DNA of 64,000 bases from Flectonema sp. DT1601 (GCA_964019425.1 OZ025817.1:62001-126000), one strand, 5' to 3'; positions 18,893 through 28,806 are shown, counted from the first letter of the stretch. A program made the numbers and translations. Notes: generated by a model not told the origin, from the letters alone.

Positions 18893-19383
18893 TTTCCTTC
18901 AGCGGCAACCGCGGAAGCAGCCCGCCTGTCGCCAAAACTGACTTCCTACAGGTAGCAAACCTCTTCAGTTAACCTCGTTTTAGATAAGGGCTAGTTATAA
19001 CAAAACAAATAAGAAAACAGGGAATACTAACGAAGCCTGTACAGGAAAGCATTCGGATATTTTATTTAGTTACAATGTGATGAGCTATAAAAGTATTTTT
19101 ACTTTATATAAAAATATATAAAAAAAATTTAAAAAAAAAAAAAAAAAAACAGTATTACATTCTAGTTTCAGGCAACCATGCCTACGTCCTCAACTACCGC
19201 AATTTCTGTTTCTGTCGATAAGACTGGTTTCTCTGACAAAGTGGATTGTTACCCACAGCGAGCAACTAACTGTTTCGGGACTCCTCGTCACGTAAGGATT
19301 AAAATATTGCAATGTTAACAAAAAAAATACGTTAGAATTTTTTTTTTTTTCTTTTTTTTTTTCACCCTTTGAAAAAATTCCCG
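18622..19383. other. intergenic, no gene seen
   Basis: AT-rich with a long poly(T) at 18861-18891 followed by a short GC-rich stretch (GGCAACCGCGGAAGCAGCCC) and poly(A) near 19132-19149. Nothing codes. Confidence 0.45.
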
Positions 19384-19783
19384 CTAAGGACTGTTTTCGT
19401 CTTCCTGTGTTTGCATGGCCTCATCTTCCATACAGTCTTCGTATTCGACTTCTATTTCAACATCGACTTCAGCTCCAGAGAGGTCTTCCATTGTTATGTC
19501 AACTCCATCAGTGGTCGTGTTGTCAATCTCTACTTCAATCTCTGCTTCAATCTCTTGATCGTCTTCTATTGTGTTAATACCTGAAGTTACGTCTCGTAAC
19601 TCCCTCACTAGTCGTACTACGTCTGTGAATATCATCGTTGGGTTGAATGTTGCTTGACGCTGTTGTTTGTTTTTTTTTTTTTTTTTTTTTTTTTGACATA
19701 ACAAAAAAAATAAAAGTATAGTAAAAAATAAATACATGTTCATGTGGATCATCCCACTTTGATTGTATCTCAGAAAATGGCAT
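19384..19783 (-). CDS. small acidic protein, two exons
   Basis: Exon 1 is 19783-19736 and exon 2 is 19659-19384, giving 107 aa. Reading straight through exon 1 would run into a poly(T)/poly(A) stretch encoding only lysines. Using donor GTATTT (19735) and acceptor AACAACAG (ending 19660) gives the smooth protein MPFSEIQSKWDDPHEH-RQATFNP. The first 45 residues are mixed and end in a basic helix (VVRLVRELRDV). The remaining 60 are mostly glutamate and aspartate with EIEAEIEVEID and EVDVEIEVEYED repeats. Acidic tails of this sort occur in histone chaperones and nucleolar proteins, but I recognise no family. An AACAACAG acceptor about 31 bases before the ATG may be the trans-splice site. Confidence 0.55.
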
Positions 19784-19858
19784 CTCTCGCGGTATAGTTC
19801 TCGTGAGTATAATTCTGTTGTTGTTTTTTACATGTTAGTTTGTCAGCTGTTTTTTTTT

Positions 19859-19968
19859 TGTACCATATTCAGATTGAAAGCCGTTATTTCTTATAGTCAT
19901 GATTTATTCCCCCGTGTGACAGGATTCTGTCTACCTTCAACGAAATATAAAGCTAATCTAAATGGTTT
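19859..19968. repeat. diverged solo B-A repeat
   Basis: Read on the minus strand it begins ACCATTTAGATTAGC and ends AACGGCTTTCAATCTGAATATGGTAC. It aligns along its whole length to the 8356-8476 repeat with many substitutions and a shorter right end, so it is an older copy in the opposite orientation. It is bracketed by homopolymer runs. It overlaps the 3' end of the CULT gene. Confidence 0.7.
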
Positions 19969-20517
19969 TTTTTTTTTTTTTTTTACAACATTAGAAAAAC
20001 ATGAATTTTCATACCCAAGAAAGTCAACTGATGGGAAAAGATTTTCTTCCAATTCATCAACAGATGAGTAAGACAGAGTACCATCACAAGACGTTGTTAG
20101 CAGTGATAAAACAGCTGCCACAGAAGCAACAATGTAAGGGTTCTCACTAAGTTTTGTAAATCCAAAACCAAAGAAGTGTCTACAACACTTACAGCTAAGA
20201 TGATTCCAAGCAAATCCAGGAAAGAAAGTATGAAATGAGCTATTCTCACAATCGTATGTAATATTGTTATTTGGTTTTCCTCTCACCAAATCAAACCTTG
20301 TTCCCGATGGATTAGTCGCCGAGTAACACCAAACGTCCTCAAGTTCCAAAATATCGAGTTCGTATGGGTACACTTGGTCCTTCCAAACATCTGCTTTTTC
20401 AACTATTATGTCACAACCTAACACCAAGGGATATCTACATTGCTGACAAACTAATACGTGTGTTAATGGATCATCGACTTCCTCACCAGATGTTATATTT
20501 TGATAGGCCGTTGTCAT
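19897..20517 (-). CDS. CULT-domain (cereblon-type) protein
   Basis: 206 aa from the ATG at 20517; a pyrimidine-rich stretch ending CATCATCAG lies 18 bases upstream. Residues about 15-130 form a CULT domain, the beta-tent fold that binds small ligands in cereblon. The zinc pairs are visible as CQQC and CKCC. The NPSG block precedes a HTFFPGFAWNHLSCKCCRHF segment. Of the three cage tryptophans of cereblon, only the middle one (FAW) is present; the flanking positions (SWFPG and HIGW in cereblon) are phenylalanines here, so the pocket would differ. A hydrophobic stretch (IVASVAAVLSLLTT) follows. The last 25-30 residues are a lysine run plus sequence from the inserted repeat at 19859-19968, which supplies the stop codon. 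No Lon-like domain is fused. Confidence 0.7.
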   Translation of the reverse strand: MTTAYQNITSGEEVDDPLTHVLVCQQCRYPLVLGCDIIVEKADVWKDQVYPYELDILELEDVWCYSATNPSGTRFDLVRGKPNNNITYDCENSSFHTFFPGFAWNHLSCKCCRHFFGFGFTKLSENPYIVASVAAVLSLLTTSCDGTLSYSSVDELEENLFPSVDFLGYENSCFSNVVKKKKKKPFRLALYFVEGRQNPVTRGNKS

Positions 20518-20958
20518 TAATTTATAAAAGAGAACCTGATGATGATATAAAAAGAAAAGTAAAGTTTTTCCTGTCAAAAAAAATTGAAAAAAAAAAAAAT
20601 AAATAAAAACTTCAAACCGTACTGATAAACACAAACAATACGGCGTTTCACCGAATGAGTAACGGAATAGTAGAAAATTAAGAGAAAGTGATTCCGAGAC
20701 CTCAGACAGTTTCAAAAGTTTTTTTAAAAAAAAAAAGGAGGGAAAAGATGCAGACTGAAAGTAAGTTTCTCCCACAGACGATCGACAGCTATGCCTTGCC
20801 AAAGAGTGCTTTTCCCAAAAATAATTTACAAAAACCAAAGGGTAAGCCGAACAAAATTGAGTCAAAATCGTTATTTCTTTCATCAGTCCTTCTACTTCGA
20901 ACAAGATCTTATTGTGGCATAAAATAAAAAAATCTAAAATAAAAAAATTCAAGTAACA
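20518..20958. other. short intergenic stretch with open but unsupported upstream frame
   Basis: The CULT frame stays open for another 145 codons upstream (to 20952), but that part is phenylalanine-rich, crosses A/T runs and lies before the acceptor, so I treat it as non-coding. Confidence 0.5.
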
Positions 20959-21570
20959 TTAGTTATCCTCTCCTTCTTCTTCGTCCTCTTCAACTTCATC
21001 TCCCTCGATGAGATCCAACTTCTCACCAGTTTCAATATTATAATGAATCGTGTCGTCATGACAATTAAAAAGGATTTCTTTGGCATCTTTTAATGCGCCA
21101 TCACGTACCTGTTTTTATATTGTTATATTTGGGTGTCGGGTAGGTGTTGTCTAGGATGGAGTTGAAGAACAAACCTTTGGAATAATGTTTTCCTTAATCC
21201 AATCTCTAATAACATCACCCATGTATGACATGTAATCAATCTCATGCTCGTCAAGTTCTTCACAGAGTTCTTCGTGTTCGTCATCTTCATCAACGAGATC
21301 GAGAAAGTCTTCGCAATCGACATCGTAGTCACATTCATTACCAGTTCTTTTTCCAGCATTTCCCATAACTGAAACTTCACTTAGTTGTTCAACGTGAGCT
21401 TCAAAATTTACGGTTGGATGTCCTTTTAGCGCATCACAGTTTTTGACCACTTCATCGATGTCAGCACTCTTCAGCATTCCTTCAACAATTGATTTTACCT
21501 TCGCTAACATTGCAGTCTTGTTGCTGTCAGCGTGGTCGGTGCTGCCTTCGATCTTTGCGACTTTTGTCAT
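20959..21570 (-). CDS. acidic protein of unknown function, two exons
   Basis: Exon 1 is 21570-21175 and exon 2 is 21108-20959, giving 181 aa. Donor GTTTGT follows IIPK in phase 0, and acceptor AAAAACAG precedes VRDGALKDAKE. The protein starts with a basic MTKVAKIEG, has a helical central part (AMLAKVKSIVEGMLKSADIDEVVKN) and an acidic cysteine-containing middle (CDYDVDCEDFLDLVDEDDEHEE). Then comes a more conserved-looking segment, MGDVIRDWIKENIIPKVRDGALKDAKEI, and an acidic tail with EEDEEEGED. I do not recognise the family. The open frame upstream of ATG 21570 is low complexity and excluded. Confidence 0.65.
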
Positions 21571-21759
21571 TTTGTTATATGTTTTTTTTTTGTATTGTCG
21601 GGAAACGTAAAAGTCTCTAAAAAGGGGGGGAGAGAGAAAAGAATTTTGATAAAAAAAAACAAAAAAAAAGAAGTCCCTTTCCAAAAAAAAAAAAAAAATC
21701 TATATTTCCGATCACACAAATGAATACATGAAAACAATCATCCTGTTAGGAGTCGTGGT

Positions 21760-22428
21760 TTAATTTTTAGTAAATCCAATTTCAGGTAACTGCGAGGGAT
21801 ACCAACCCGGATCAGCAGCCATAAATGAAGTTAAAACCGCTTGAACAGTGTAGTCAGTTCTAGTTACGTTTCCTCTACTGACAACTCCTATGCAGCCTTC
21901 TGCCTGACCAATGTTGCTGTTTGTTGTGATCTGACCAGAGTTGCATGCCTCTGCCAATGACATGTTGTGAGGAGCTCCGAGAAACTTTGCAACTCCCGGA
22001 GGTATTTCAAAACTGCTGCTGAATCCAATTGAGTGTCGGATGCCATCATAAGTTGAACAAACGCAGACATCAAAAAAACGATCGGCTGCTTGAAACACTC
22101 CACTCTCGATACCCACACAGAGAATCCTACCTTTGATATGATTTGATTTAAAGACTGCTTCTGCTCTGTTCTTCGCTCCTTTTATAGTTTCTTCAAGAGT
22201 CATTGGTTGCTCATCGACTCCGGTGTCAACTTTACATCCTTTTACATCTTTTACTAATTTTGGATATTTTTGTAAACTTTCTATCACAGCATTTACTTTA
22301 CAAGGATTGGTTGATCCGACAATCATTAATTCAAATTCATGTCTCACTTCTGATTTATTTCTAACACACTGCAACAACACAACTAACGAAGTTGAGATGC
22401 CCACACCGAGTACGGCTGGCGATATCAT
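21760..22428 (-). CDS. inosine/xanthosine triphosphatase-like protein (YjjX/DUF84)
   Basis: 222 aa. Residues 1-25 form a hydrophobic N-terminus (signal anchor or organelle targeting). The rest matches the YjjX/DUF84 NTPase family: VGSTNPCKVNAVIESL (substrate loop with T-N-P-x-K), DTGVDEQPMTLEETIKGAKNRAEA and VGIESGVF, which carries the metal-binding glutamate. Members hydrolyse non-canonical ITP and XTP and so keep nucleotide pools clean. A hydrophobic leader is uncommon for this enzyme, so an organellar or membrane-anchored version is possible. CTGTTTTTTTAAG lies 11 bases before the ATG as a probable trans-splice acceptor. A short copy of this 5' end lies upstream at about 22684-22725. Confidence 0.75.
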   Translation of the reverse strand: MISPAVLGVGISTSLVVLLQCVRNKSEVRHEFELMIVGSTNPCKVNAVIESLQKYPKLVKDVKGCKVDTGVDEQPMTLEETIKGAKNRAEAVFKSNHIKGRILCVGIESGVFQAADRFFDVCVCSTYDGIRHSIGFSSSFEIPPGVAKFLGAPHNMSLAEACNSGQITTNSNIGQAEGCIGVVSRGNVTRTDYTVQAVLTSFMAADPGWYPSQLPEIGFTKN

Positions 22429-23210
22429 CTTTGAAGGGTCTTAAAAAAACAGAGAGAGGAGGGATTAAATGTTTTGATTTTAAAATACAACTATAATTGC
22501 ATCGTATTAACATAATATGATAATTTAACAATCTGTTAAGGATACAGTGAACTATGGTGATGCTTAACTTAGTATTTTAAAGTAACTATTTAGGTTTCGA
22601 GAGTAATCTAAATACCTCGTTACCTACATTCCCATCATCAGTGTGGCGTTGAAGTAAGTTAGTCAATTATTGAGACTGAATCACCCCAGTATGGATGGGG
22701 ATATCATTTTGAAGGTCTGAAAAAACAAAGGGGGGGGGGATTCCGGGGGGCGAATGTAGGAAGAAGGGGGAAAAAATAGTCAATCAGGAATCGAACTTAA
22801 TAGTATTTATCAGAAAGTTAGGAACTTCTCATAACATAAAAAACTGAGTAGAAATCGAATGGTGCTTTTTTTTAGTACCGCAGTACGTAAGAAATTATGA
22901 GAAAACAAACAAAAACCGCAAATTAACTGCGGCTGTATTCTCGTGATGGGAATGCGAGGTAATAATATGGGGGACACTACAAGTCAGTTTTTCAATTGGA
23001 AGGGAATCGAACTGAAAAAAAAAAAAAAATGTAACTAACAACGAAAGAAGGATCCCATCGTTTATACACACAGCAGCTGATGATGCGAGAGGGATTCACA
23101 TCACCACGTACGTCTATTATACATCCATCTAACCTCTGCAGGCTAAAGGTGATTGAAGACGAAACTTACTATGTTATACTAGGTAACCTCTACAGGCCAT
23201 CTTGTGGGGC

Positions 23211-23247
<37 letters not shown>

Positions 23248-23585
23248 TGATTGTGTTTGTTAGATATAACACATCGATATATTTCACATTACAAAAATAA
23301 CTTGAAAGAGGTGAAAAAGAACAAGTCGTAAAAAGCTGTGAGGGTAGACTGCCGTTCTAATTATTTTAGTTGTGTGGACTTGCTACAAGGAATTCAAACA
23401 GGAAGTACTGAAAGAGCAGAACGTCGTAAAGAGAAGCGCGCATTTTCAGAGATTCGAAAAAATTCGACAAAAAAAAAAAAAAAAAAAAAAAAAGTATGCA
23501 TGCATTAAAAACTACGCACGAAGAACAGCCATCAATTTAGTGTGTGGGGTGGTAAAACACAAGTGAGGGGGAAAAAAAAAACATC
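22429..23585. other. intergenic with repeats
   Basis: Contains the long GATACAGTGA-family repeat (22468-22680), a short duplicate of the 5' end of the gene at 21760-22428 (22684-22725), and poly(T) at 23214-23242. No gene seen. Confidence 0.5.
22468..22680. repeat. GATACAGTGA-family repeat, long subtype
   Basis: The left 100 bases match 46618-46737 and 49213-49334 closely (GCATCGTATTAACATAATATGATAA ... GGATACAGTGAACTATGGTG as two blocks). The right 100 bases match 11260-11395. Confidence 0.75.
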
Positions 23586-25520
23586 TCAATCGTCTTTTTT
23601 AAGGGAATGTCTCACCTTTTTTCTCCCTTTTTTCTTTGCTGGAGGAGGAGATAGAATTGGGTCGGGTTCGACTTTTATTTCATTCGAATCAAAGACCATG
23701 CAACTCGCGACTACAATTACTGGTCCAAGCAATACCCCGAAATAACCCCAAACATAAAACCCCATTACAATAGAGAGAAATATCATCTGAGGACCGACTG
23801 TTGAATCGACAGTTGCGAAGATCCAATTATCTCCAAGACAAGCGGGGATAACAATCCAAGCGAGTAACTCAAAACATTCATCATCGTGTTCTCCATGAAA
23901 TAATCTTGTGGCAAGTAATGGCAACGGAACTAAAATATATTTCGGAAAATAAGGAAATAGTGCTATCAATCCAGCCATTGTAGCACCAGCAAAAGGAAAT
24001 GGAGAACCAAACCTCATCAAAACAGCCAAAGTCAAAACAAAATGATACATATATAGATGAAGAATACTCTGCAATATTTGCACCAGTTTGTTGGAAATTA
24101 AATGATTCAGTTTTCCTGTTAAAACAATAGCGTTTTCCTCAGTTCCGAAGAAGGTACATAAATTATGCGCTAAGGTGTTCTTTGTTCTGTTTAAGGCCAG
24201 CAATGCTATTAAAAATATAGAAGCCGACCACCATGCCCATAATAATGTTGCGAGGCCTCCTAGTATGAGAGAAAGTACTAAGACTGCGACGTGAGTCATA
24301 GCGAGTGTCCATTTGCTTAGACCTCCGCCAAGAGTTAGCCAAAAGTCAGCGTTGCCTAGCTGTTGGGTGTCCCATTTCTTGTTTGCATCCAGAATAAAAG
24401 ACTTATACTGATCGAAGTCTGTCCAGTGATTCATTTGACTACTTTTATTATGAATAAGTTCAACCATCTCACCAACGGCATCAATGTTGATGCTTTGCCA
24501 TTCTGCAAACATTCTCAATCCTTCAGAAAAGTGTTCTTTTAACTGAGCTGACGTATCTCCACTGTCAGCTACTGCAGACCCAACAGCATTACCAGCCTGG
24601 GTTACCGATGACCTGGTTATTTGAAATAATTCACTCCCTTCAGATATTAATTCCTTTGTTATGTAACCTGTTATTGTCCCTCCATATAAAAATACAACGG
24701 AACTGAGAAGGATGACAGCACCCTTGTCAACCGGAGTTAGGGATAGCGCTATTGTGACTACTGTTACGTATACTAAGAAACAAACTTGCAAAGCCGTTGA
24801 ATTAAAGAAGTATAAAAAGAAAGCTCCCAATAACAATCCAGATAGGAATTCCAACCTCCAAAAAATAGCATCCCAATTATAGACGTGGTTGGTTGAAACA
24901 GGTGCAGGTCTAATAGTCTTTCTTGATAATTTATTACTAGTCTCAGTTTGATTCAGTAGTTTATCCGTTAAGGTTGCGAACTTAGAACCCAACTGAACAA
25001 CAATACGCGATGTACCAGAAACTCTCGATAATATATTTGGAACTAACATCCAGTGGTTGTATGTTAATAATAGCCTCCAAATTCCTCGGTAGATAGCAAC
25101 GAGAAAGGTGTTTGTGAATGGGGATTTTCGATAGCATCTGATTTGTCTTCTTTCGTAAGATTTCGTAAATTCAACAAAAACGTCTTTATAAATAGAAGGA
25201 TGTGTCATGGAGGAAAACACAACCGCCAACAACAACGGATGCATTATTGGACTAAAAGTCTGCCATGCAATGTAAACGAGTCCTCCCAACATAGCAACAC
25301 AACCCGCTCCCTTTATAATTGCAATCTGAATACCTGCGATCAGAGGGTTACCTTCTGACATTTTAGTATCATTGTACAACTGGTATAAACCTTCTGCTAT
25401 TGTCGGCCTTACATTATTAGTTGTCGACGTCGGGTACGAGAAATCTGAATCAACATCATCTTCCGCAGCACTGAAATACCTCGAAAAAGAAGCTAAGTGT
25501 TTCAGACCTGTTGACTGCAT
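23586..25520 (-). CDS. TMEM245/AI-2E-like multi-pass membrane protein
   Basis: 644 aa with at least eight hydrophobic spans: a pair around residues 65-105, several between 225 and 290, and a C-terminal set from about 395 to 610. The final part (GATMAGLIALFPYFPKYILVPLPLL, then FLSIVMGFYVWGYFGVLLGPVIVVASCMVFD) resembles the end of the AI-2E/PerM transporter superfamily and its eukaryotic TMEM245 branch, where a GxxLGP loop is conserved. The cytosolic tail is lysine-rich. The substrate is unknown. The first codons (MQSTGLKHLASFSRYFSAAEDDVDSD) and upstream DNA recur upstream of six carbonic anhydrase copies, so this gene marks the end of the ancestral array unit. Confidence 0.65.
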   Translation of the reverse strand: MQSTGLKHLASFSRYFSAAEDDVDSDFSYPTSTTNNVRPTIAEGLYQLYNDTKMSEGNPLIAGIQIAIIKGAGCVAMLGGLVYIAWQTFSPIMHPLLLAVVFSSMTHPSIYKDVFVEFTKSYERRQIRCYRKSPFTNTFLVAIYRGIWRLLLTYNHWMLVPNILSRVSGTSRIVVQLGSKFATLTDKLLNQTETSNKLSRKTIRPAPVSTNHVYNWDAIFWRLEFLSGLLLGAFFLYFFNSTALQVCFLVYVTVVTIALSLTPVDKGAVILLSSVVFLYGGTITGYITKELISEGSELFQITRSSVTQAGNAVGSAVADSGDTSAQLKEHFSEGLRMFAEWQSINIDAVGEMVELIHNKSSQMNHWTDFDQYKSFILDANKKWDTQQLGNADFWLTLGGGLSKWTLAMTHVAVLVLSLILGGLATLLWAWWSASIFLIALLALNRTKNTLAHNLCTFFGTEENAIVLTGKLNHLISNKLVQILQSILHLYMYHFVLTLAVLMRFGSPFPFAGATMAGLIALFPYFPKYILVPLPLLATRLFHGEHDDECFELLAWIVIPACLGDNWIFATVDSTVGPQMIFLSIVMGFYVWGYFGVLLGPVIVVASCMVFDSNEIKVEPDPILSPPPAKKKGRKKVRHSLKKDD

Positions 25521-27430
25521 TTCTCGTACTGTATGAGAAGGAAGGTTAAATAGTATTTGAAAGACTCTTCAAATGACGCTAAAAACGCAACACCTTAAAA
25601 CTTGTCTTCTAGATTCTATCTCACCTTTCAGTGGTAGTAGTCAGAAGTTGAGCTTTAAATTCTTTCTTTTAACGGTGACTGAGAGGAATGTGAGAAAAAA
25701 AAAAGTTTGAAAATAAAATGAAAAACTCAAGCTGATCTACAAAAAAAGCTATAATAGCCGCGGGGTGGAGGTATCACAAATAAATAAAATAATCAATCAA
25801 TGAATAAATCGTAGGGGGAAATAAAAAAAAAAAAAAAAAAAAAAAAAAAAGAATCCTTAGCTGCACAGAAAGTTCATGTGTCAAGCGTGAAAAAAGAAAA
25901 AAATAAGGAAAAATAAAATAAGCGCAAAAAATAGGTAAGAGAAGATAGAACGGCTTCATTCCTTGGATATGAAGCGAGACCAAAAGATCGTTAGGCCATG
26001 CTTTCACATGCGTACGATCGGCTTCTCTTTCTGTTTTCCTTTTTTCGCATTGAAACATACGATCAACCATAATGGACACGAGTCACGTCATGCAATACCA
26101 AAAAGAATATCAATTCATGGTGGCGATACTTTCAATTGTTCTGCTTTTTTTTTTTCTTTCTCGCCTCACTTTGTAATGGGCGAAAAAACAAAAAAACAAA
26201 ACTCCACTTTGCGGTTATATAATTTTATATTTGTTTCCTTTTTTTTTGCTGGTTTTTCTCCACTCCGAAAAAAAAAAACGTCGTTCGTTTTTTTTCTTTT
26301 TCTGTTCTTTTTTCTTTCTTGATTTTTTTTTTTTTTTTTTTAAATATTTTTTTTTGTTGTTGTTATTGAAAGAGTATTTTTTTAAAAAAAAAAAAAAAAA
26401 AGAAATTGAGCATAATATGGATGCTGTGAATATTTTGTGAAACCTTTAATGTTCTATTTTATCAAAAAAGTTAACTAAATTTAAACAATTAGTAATTTTA
26501 TGATACGATGTTGAATGAAGGCAATGTTAGTTGAGGAAAACACTTTTGCAAACTTTTTTACATTTTAATGTAATACGGCAGAGTGCAAGTTTCACCCTAC
26601 TAATTATAATTACTCACAAATTATGATTTTCTTTTAATATTGTTTTGAAAACTCATAGCAAAAAGGCACTAACCTATTACATAAATTAAGTTTTTTTTTA
26701 AAAAAAAATAAAAATAAAAAAAATGAGGGTGTTGCATAATTCAACAAATAATGTTGGCATCAACGAGCATCTAGAATGAGAACTTGTCCTCACATGATAT
26801 TCGTACCTCAGTGTTTTCTACCTGTTCTTGGTACAGGAATGAAATCCCGTTTTATAGTTAATTATAATTATATTAATATTTAAAAAAACCTGAACACATT
26901 TACATTAAAATAAAAAGTCAGTTTTTTTTTTGTTTTTTTTTTTTTTTCATACCAGTTTTGGTGCACATTACTAGCAGAACCTTACTTAAGAGTAGGGCAT
27001 CGTTCCGATTTCGCTTAGAAAAAGTGCAGGGAGAGAGGGTAGGGGATTCAAACTTTAACAGTTCAGAAACAGTCAAAACTTTTTTGATGCTAATGCAACA
27101 CTAAAAACCAAAGCAGTTGACTAAAAGAAATTATTTTGTGGTTGGTAATCAAAGGAAAGGTACGTTTAGAAGAACAAAAAAAATAAAAAAATAATAAAAA
27201 TAAAAAAAAAGAAATTATCTTTTTTTTTGAGTGCAGGAGCGAAAATCTTTTAAAAACACTAAAAAAGATATAAATATAAGAACAGAATCAATGCTAACCT
27301 AATAAAATATTAATAATTTGTGATTCAGTTACTCATGGAAACGTTAGGATAGGAAAGAGGGAGGGAGGATTCTTGTGTGTCCCTCGTCATCATTTGACGA
27401 GGCTGCTGCGACAATCAAAAAAAAGCAATT
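25521..27430. repeat. type-A spacer 1 of the carbonic anhydrase array
   Basis: 3' flank of copy 1 joined to the 5' flank of the TMEM245-like gene. From about 25960 to 27430 it matches the spacers at 31440-32961, 34565-36109 and (with a rearrangement) 40085-41793. Poly(A)/(T)-rich, with no gene. Confidence 0.75.
27382..27402. promoter_or_regulatory. 3'-UTR hairpin after carbonic anhydrase copy 1
   Basis: CCTCGTCA-TCATT-TGACGAGG forms a perfect 8-bp stem with a 5-base loop, 28 bases after the stop codon. Equivalent hairpins follow copies 2 (29774-29792), 3 (32913-32933), 4 (36061-36081) and 6 (41745-41765). Copies 5 and 7 carry one stem change and copy 8 a weaker form. Possible mRNA stability or processing signal (inference). 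Confidence 0.5.
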
Positions 27431-28573
27431 CTAATCCTCACTCCTGTCAGGTTTTGTCTCTTCTCCGTTCTTGTCTTTAGTTTCTTCTGCAGTCTCCTGT
27501 GCAGGCTCTGCGCTTCTACAGCAACAGGAAACAACAATGAAGACTATCAGGATGAGTAGTGTCACGCAGGTGATAACGAGTGCTGCGATCGCAAGTTTCT
27601 CAGCGGAGTCGTCATCATCAGATTCACTAACAGTAATAACATTACCGTTAACGTCAACAACAGTAGGCTTAGTCTCTGGAGCAAACCTCTTAACAGATCT
27701 CGCATTCAATGGCTGAAGAGGTCTGTTGTTACCGAACACCGCACTGTATAATGGGTTTCCTGTTGGAGTTGCTGCCTTCAATCCAGCAAAGTCCATCAGA
27801 GTGTTGTGATGGGTCAATTGACTAGCAGACATCTTGTTAGGAATAGTCAACACGTACCACTTAACTCCTTCAGTACAAGGAGGAGTAGTAAGAGACCCAT
27901 CAAAGGTGTAGTACTCTTCAGTAGTAAGAAGTCCATTAATATCAATAGCTTCAGTTCCATCAACGCTGTTGTACTCGTACATCGTGTCAGGTGCGGCATA
28001 GTGAGCAGCCTGGGAGAGTGGCAGGCTCTGCAACTTGCTCCAGAACGTGTCTAGAACTTTGTTCGGAGTTGCAGACGACGCCTCAAACAAGATGGAAATA
28101 ACCGCGTGGCTGTACTTCTCAGTGTTTCCTTTCTGGGTCGCATCAGCCTCGTGAACAATGTGCAGTTCCATGTCGAACAGTCCACCTCCAACTCCATTCT
28201 CACTCGGGGAGTGAACGTGGAACTGCAACGCGTTCCACTTCTTGTTACCGAGAGCAGGGTCGATGAAGGAACCAGGAGATGCTCCAAATTCAACCTTCTC
28301 ACTGTGCTGGTTGTTCAGAACCTTGTAGTTTGTTGTCGACGTGTAGCTGAACTGCAACTTTCTCAGGGTCGTGTCGACCTCAGCACTGGCGATGTTAACC
28401 GGACTCTGTTCACGTCCAGTCTTACACTTCTCGTTACCAGTCAGGTCTCCCCAGTTAGCTGGACCCCTGTTCTGTGCAGTTGCTGTGTACAACCACGGCT
28501 GTGAGTGATCAGCAGCTGCTGCGCTCAGCCCGAGAGTTGCGGCCATTGTCAAGCATGCGGTAGCGGTCTTCAT
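27431..28573 (-). CDS. membrane-anchored alpha-carbonic anhydrase, copy 1 (type A)
   Basis: 380 aa; hydrates CO2 to bicarbonate at the cell surface or in an endomembrane lumen. Signal peptide 1-21, catalytic domain about 25-290. Zinc ligands H119 and H121 (FHVHSPSEN) and H138 (ELHIVH), proton-shuttle H90 (NNQH) and gatekeeper T229 (GSLTTPPC) are all present. C50 and C233 can form the disulfide of secreted family members. An acidic linker (SESDDDDSAEK) leads to one transmembrane helix (about 327-349), then CCC, a likely palmitoylation site, and a charged tail (AQETAEETKDKNGEETKPDRSED) that defines type A. An acceptor (TTCTTTTTCGCAG) lies about 40 bases before the ATG. Eight copies stand in tandem. 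This one is next to the TMEM245-like gene. Confidence 0.93.
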   Translation of the reverse strand: MKTATACLTMAATLGLSAAAADHSQPWLYTATAQNRGPANWGDLTGNEKCKTGREQSPVNIASAEVDTTLRKLQFSYTSTTNYKVLNNQHSEKVEFGASPGSFIDPALGNKKWNALQFHVHSPSENGVGGGLFDMELHIVHEADATQKGNTEKYSHAVISILFEASSATPNKVLDTFWSKLQSLPLSQAAHYAAPDTMYEYNSVDGTEAIDINGLLTTEEYYTFDGSLTTPPCTEGVKWYVLTIPNKMSASQLTHHNTLMDFAGLKAATPTGNPLYSAVFGNNRPLQPLNARSVKRFAPETKPTVVDVNGNVITVSESDDDDSAEKLAIAALVITCVTLLILIVFIVVSCCCRSAEPAQETAEETKDKNGEETKPDRSED

Positions 28574-28632
28574 GTTTATTTATTTATTCGGGAAAAAATA
28601 GATTTCACTGCGAAAAAGAATAATTATCAAAA

Positions 28633-28806
28633 TCACCTTCCTACTTTAACACTTACACTAGAAACTCTCAACCGAGAGGTCGACCCATTCCACAAGTCTG
28701 AATCAACATCATCTTCCGCAGCACTGAAATACTTCGAAAAAGAAGCTAAGTGTTTCAGACCTGTTGACTGCATTTCTCGTACTGTATGAGAAGGAAAGTT
28801 AAGTTG
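28633..28806 (-). pseudogene. TMEM245 5'-end fragment upstream of copy 1
   Basis: From ATG 28773 it repeats the first 26 codons of the gene at 23586-25520 (one R-to-K change), then switches at a CCACAA junction into carbonic anhydrase 5' flank and stops after 46 codons. Its own upstream DNA also matches that gene's 5' flank. Confidence 0.85.

Noticed and set aside
19574-19783. unspliced 69-codon reading of the acidic gene's first exon
   Set aside because: Reads through the intron's A-run as lysines; splicing gives a longer, smoother protein.
20518-20952. 145-codon N-terminal extension of the CULT protein
   Set aside because: Phenylalanine-rich, crosses homopolymer tracts and precedes a good acceptor 18 bases before the chosen ATG.
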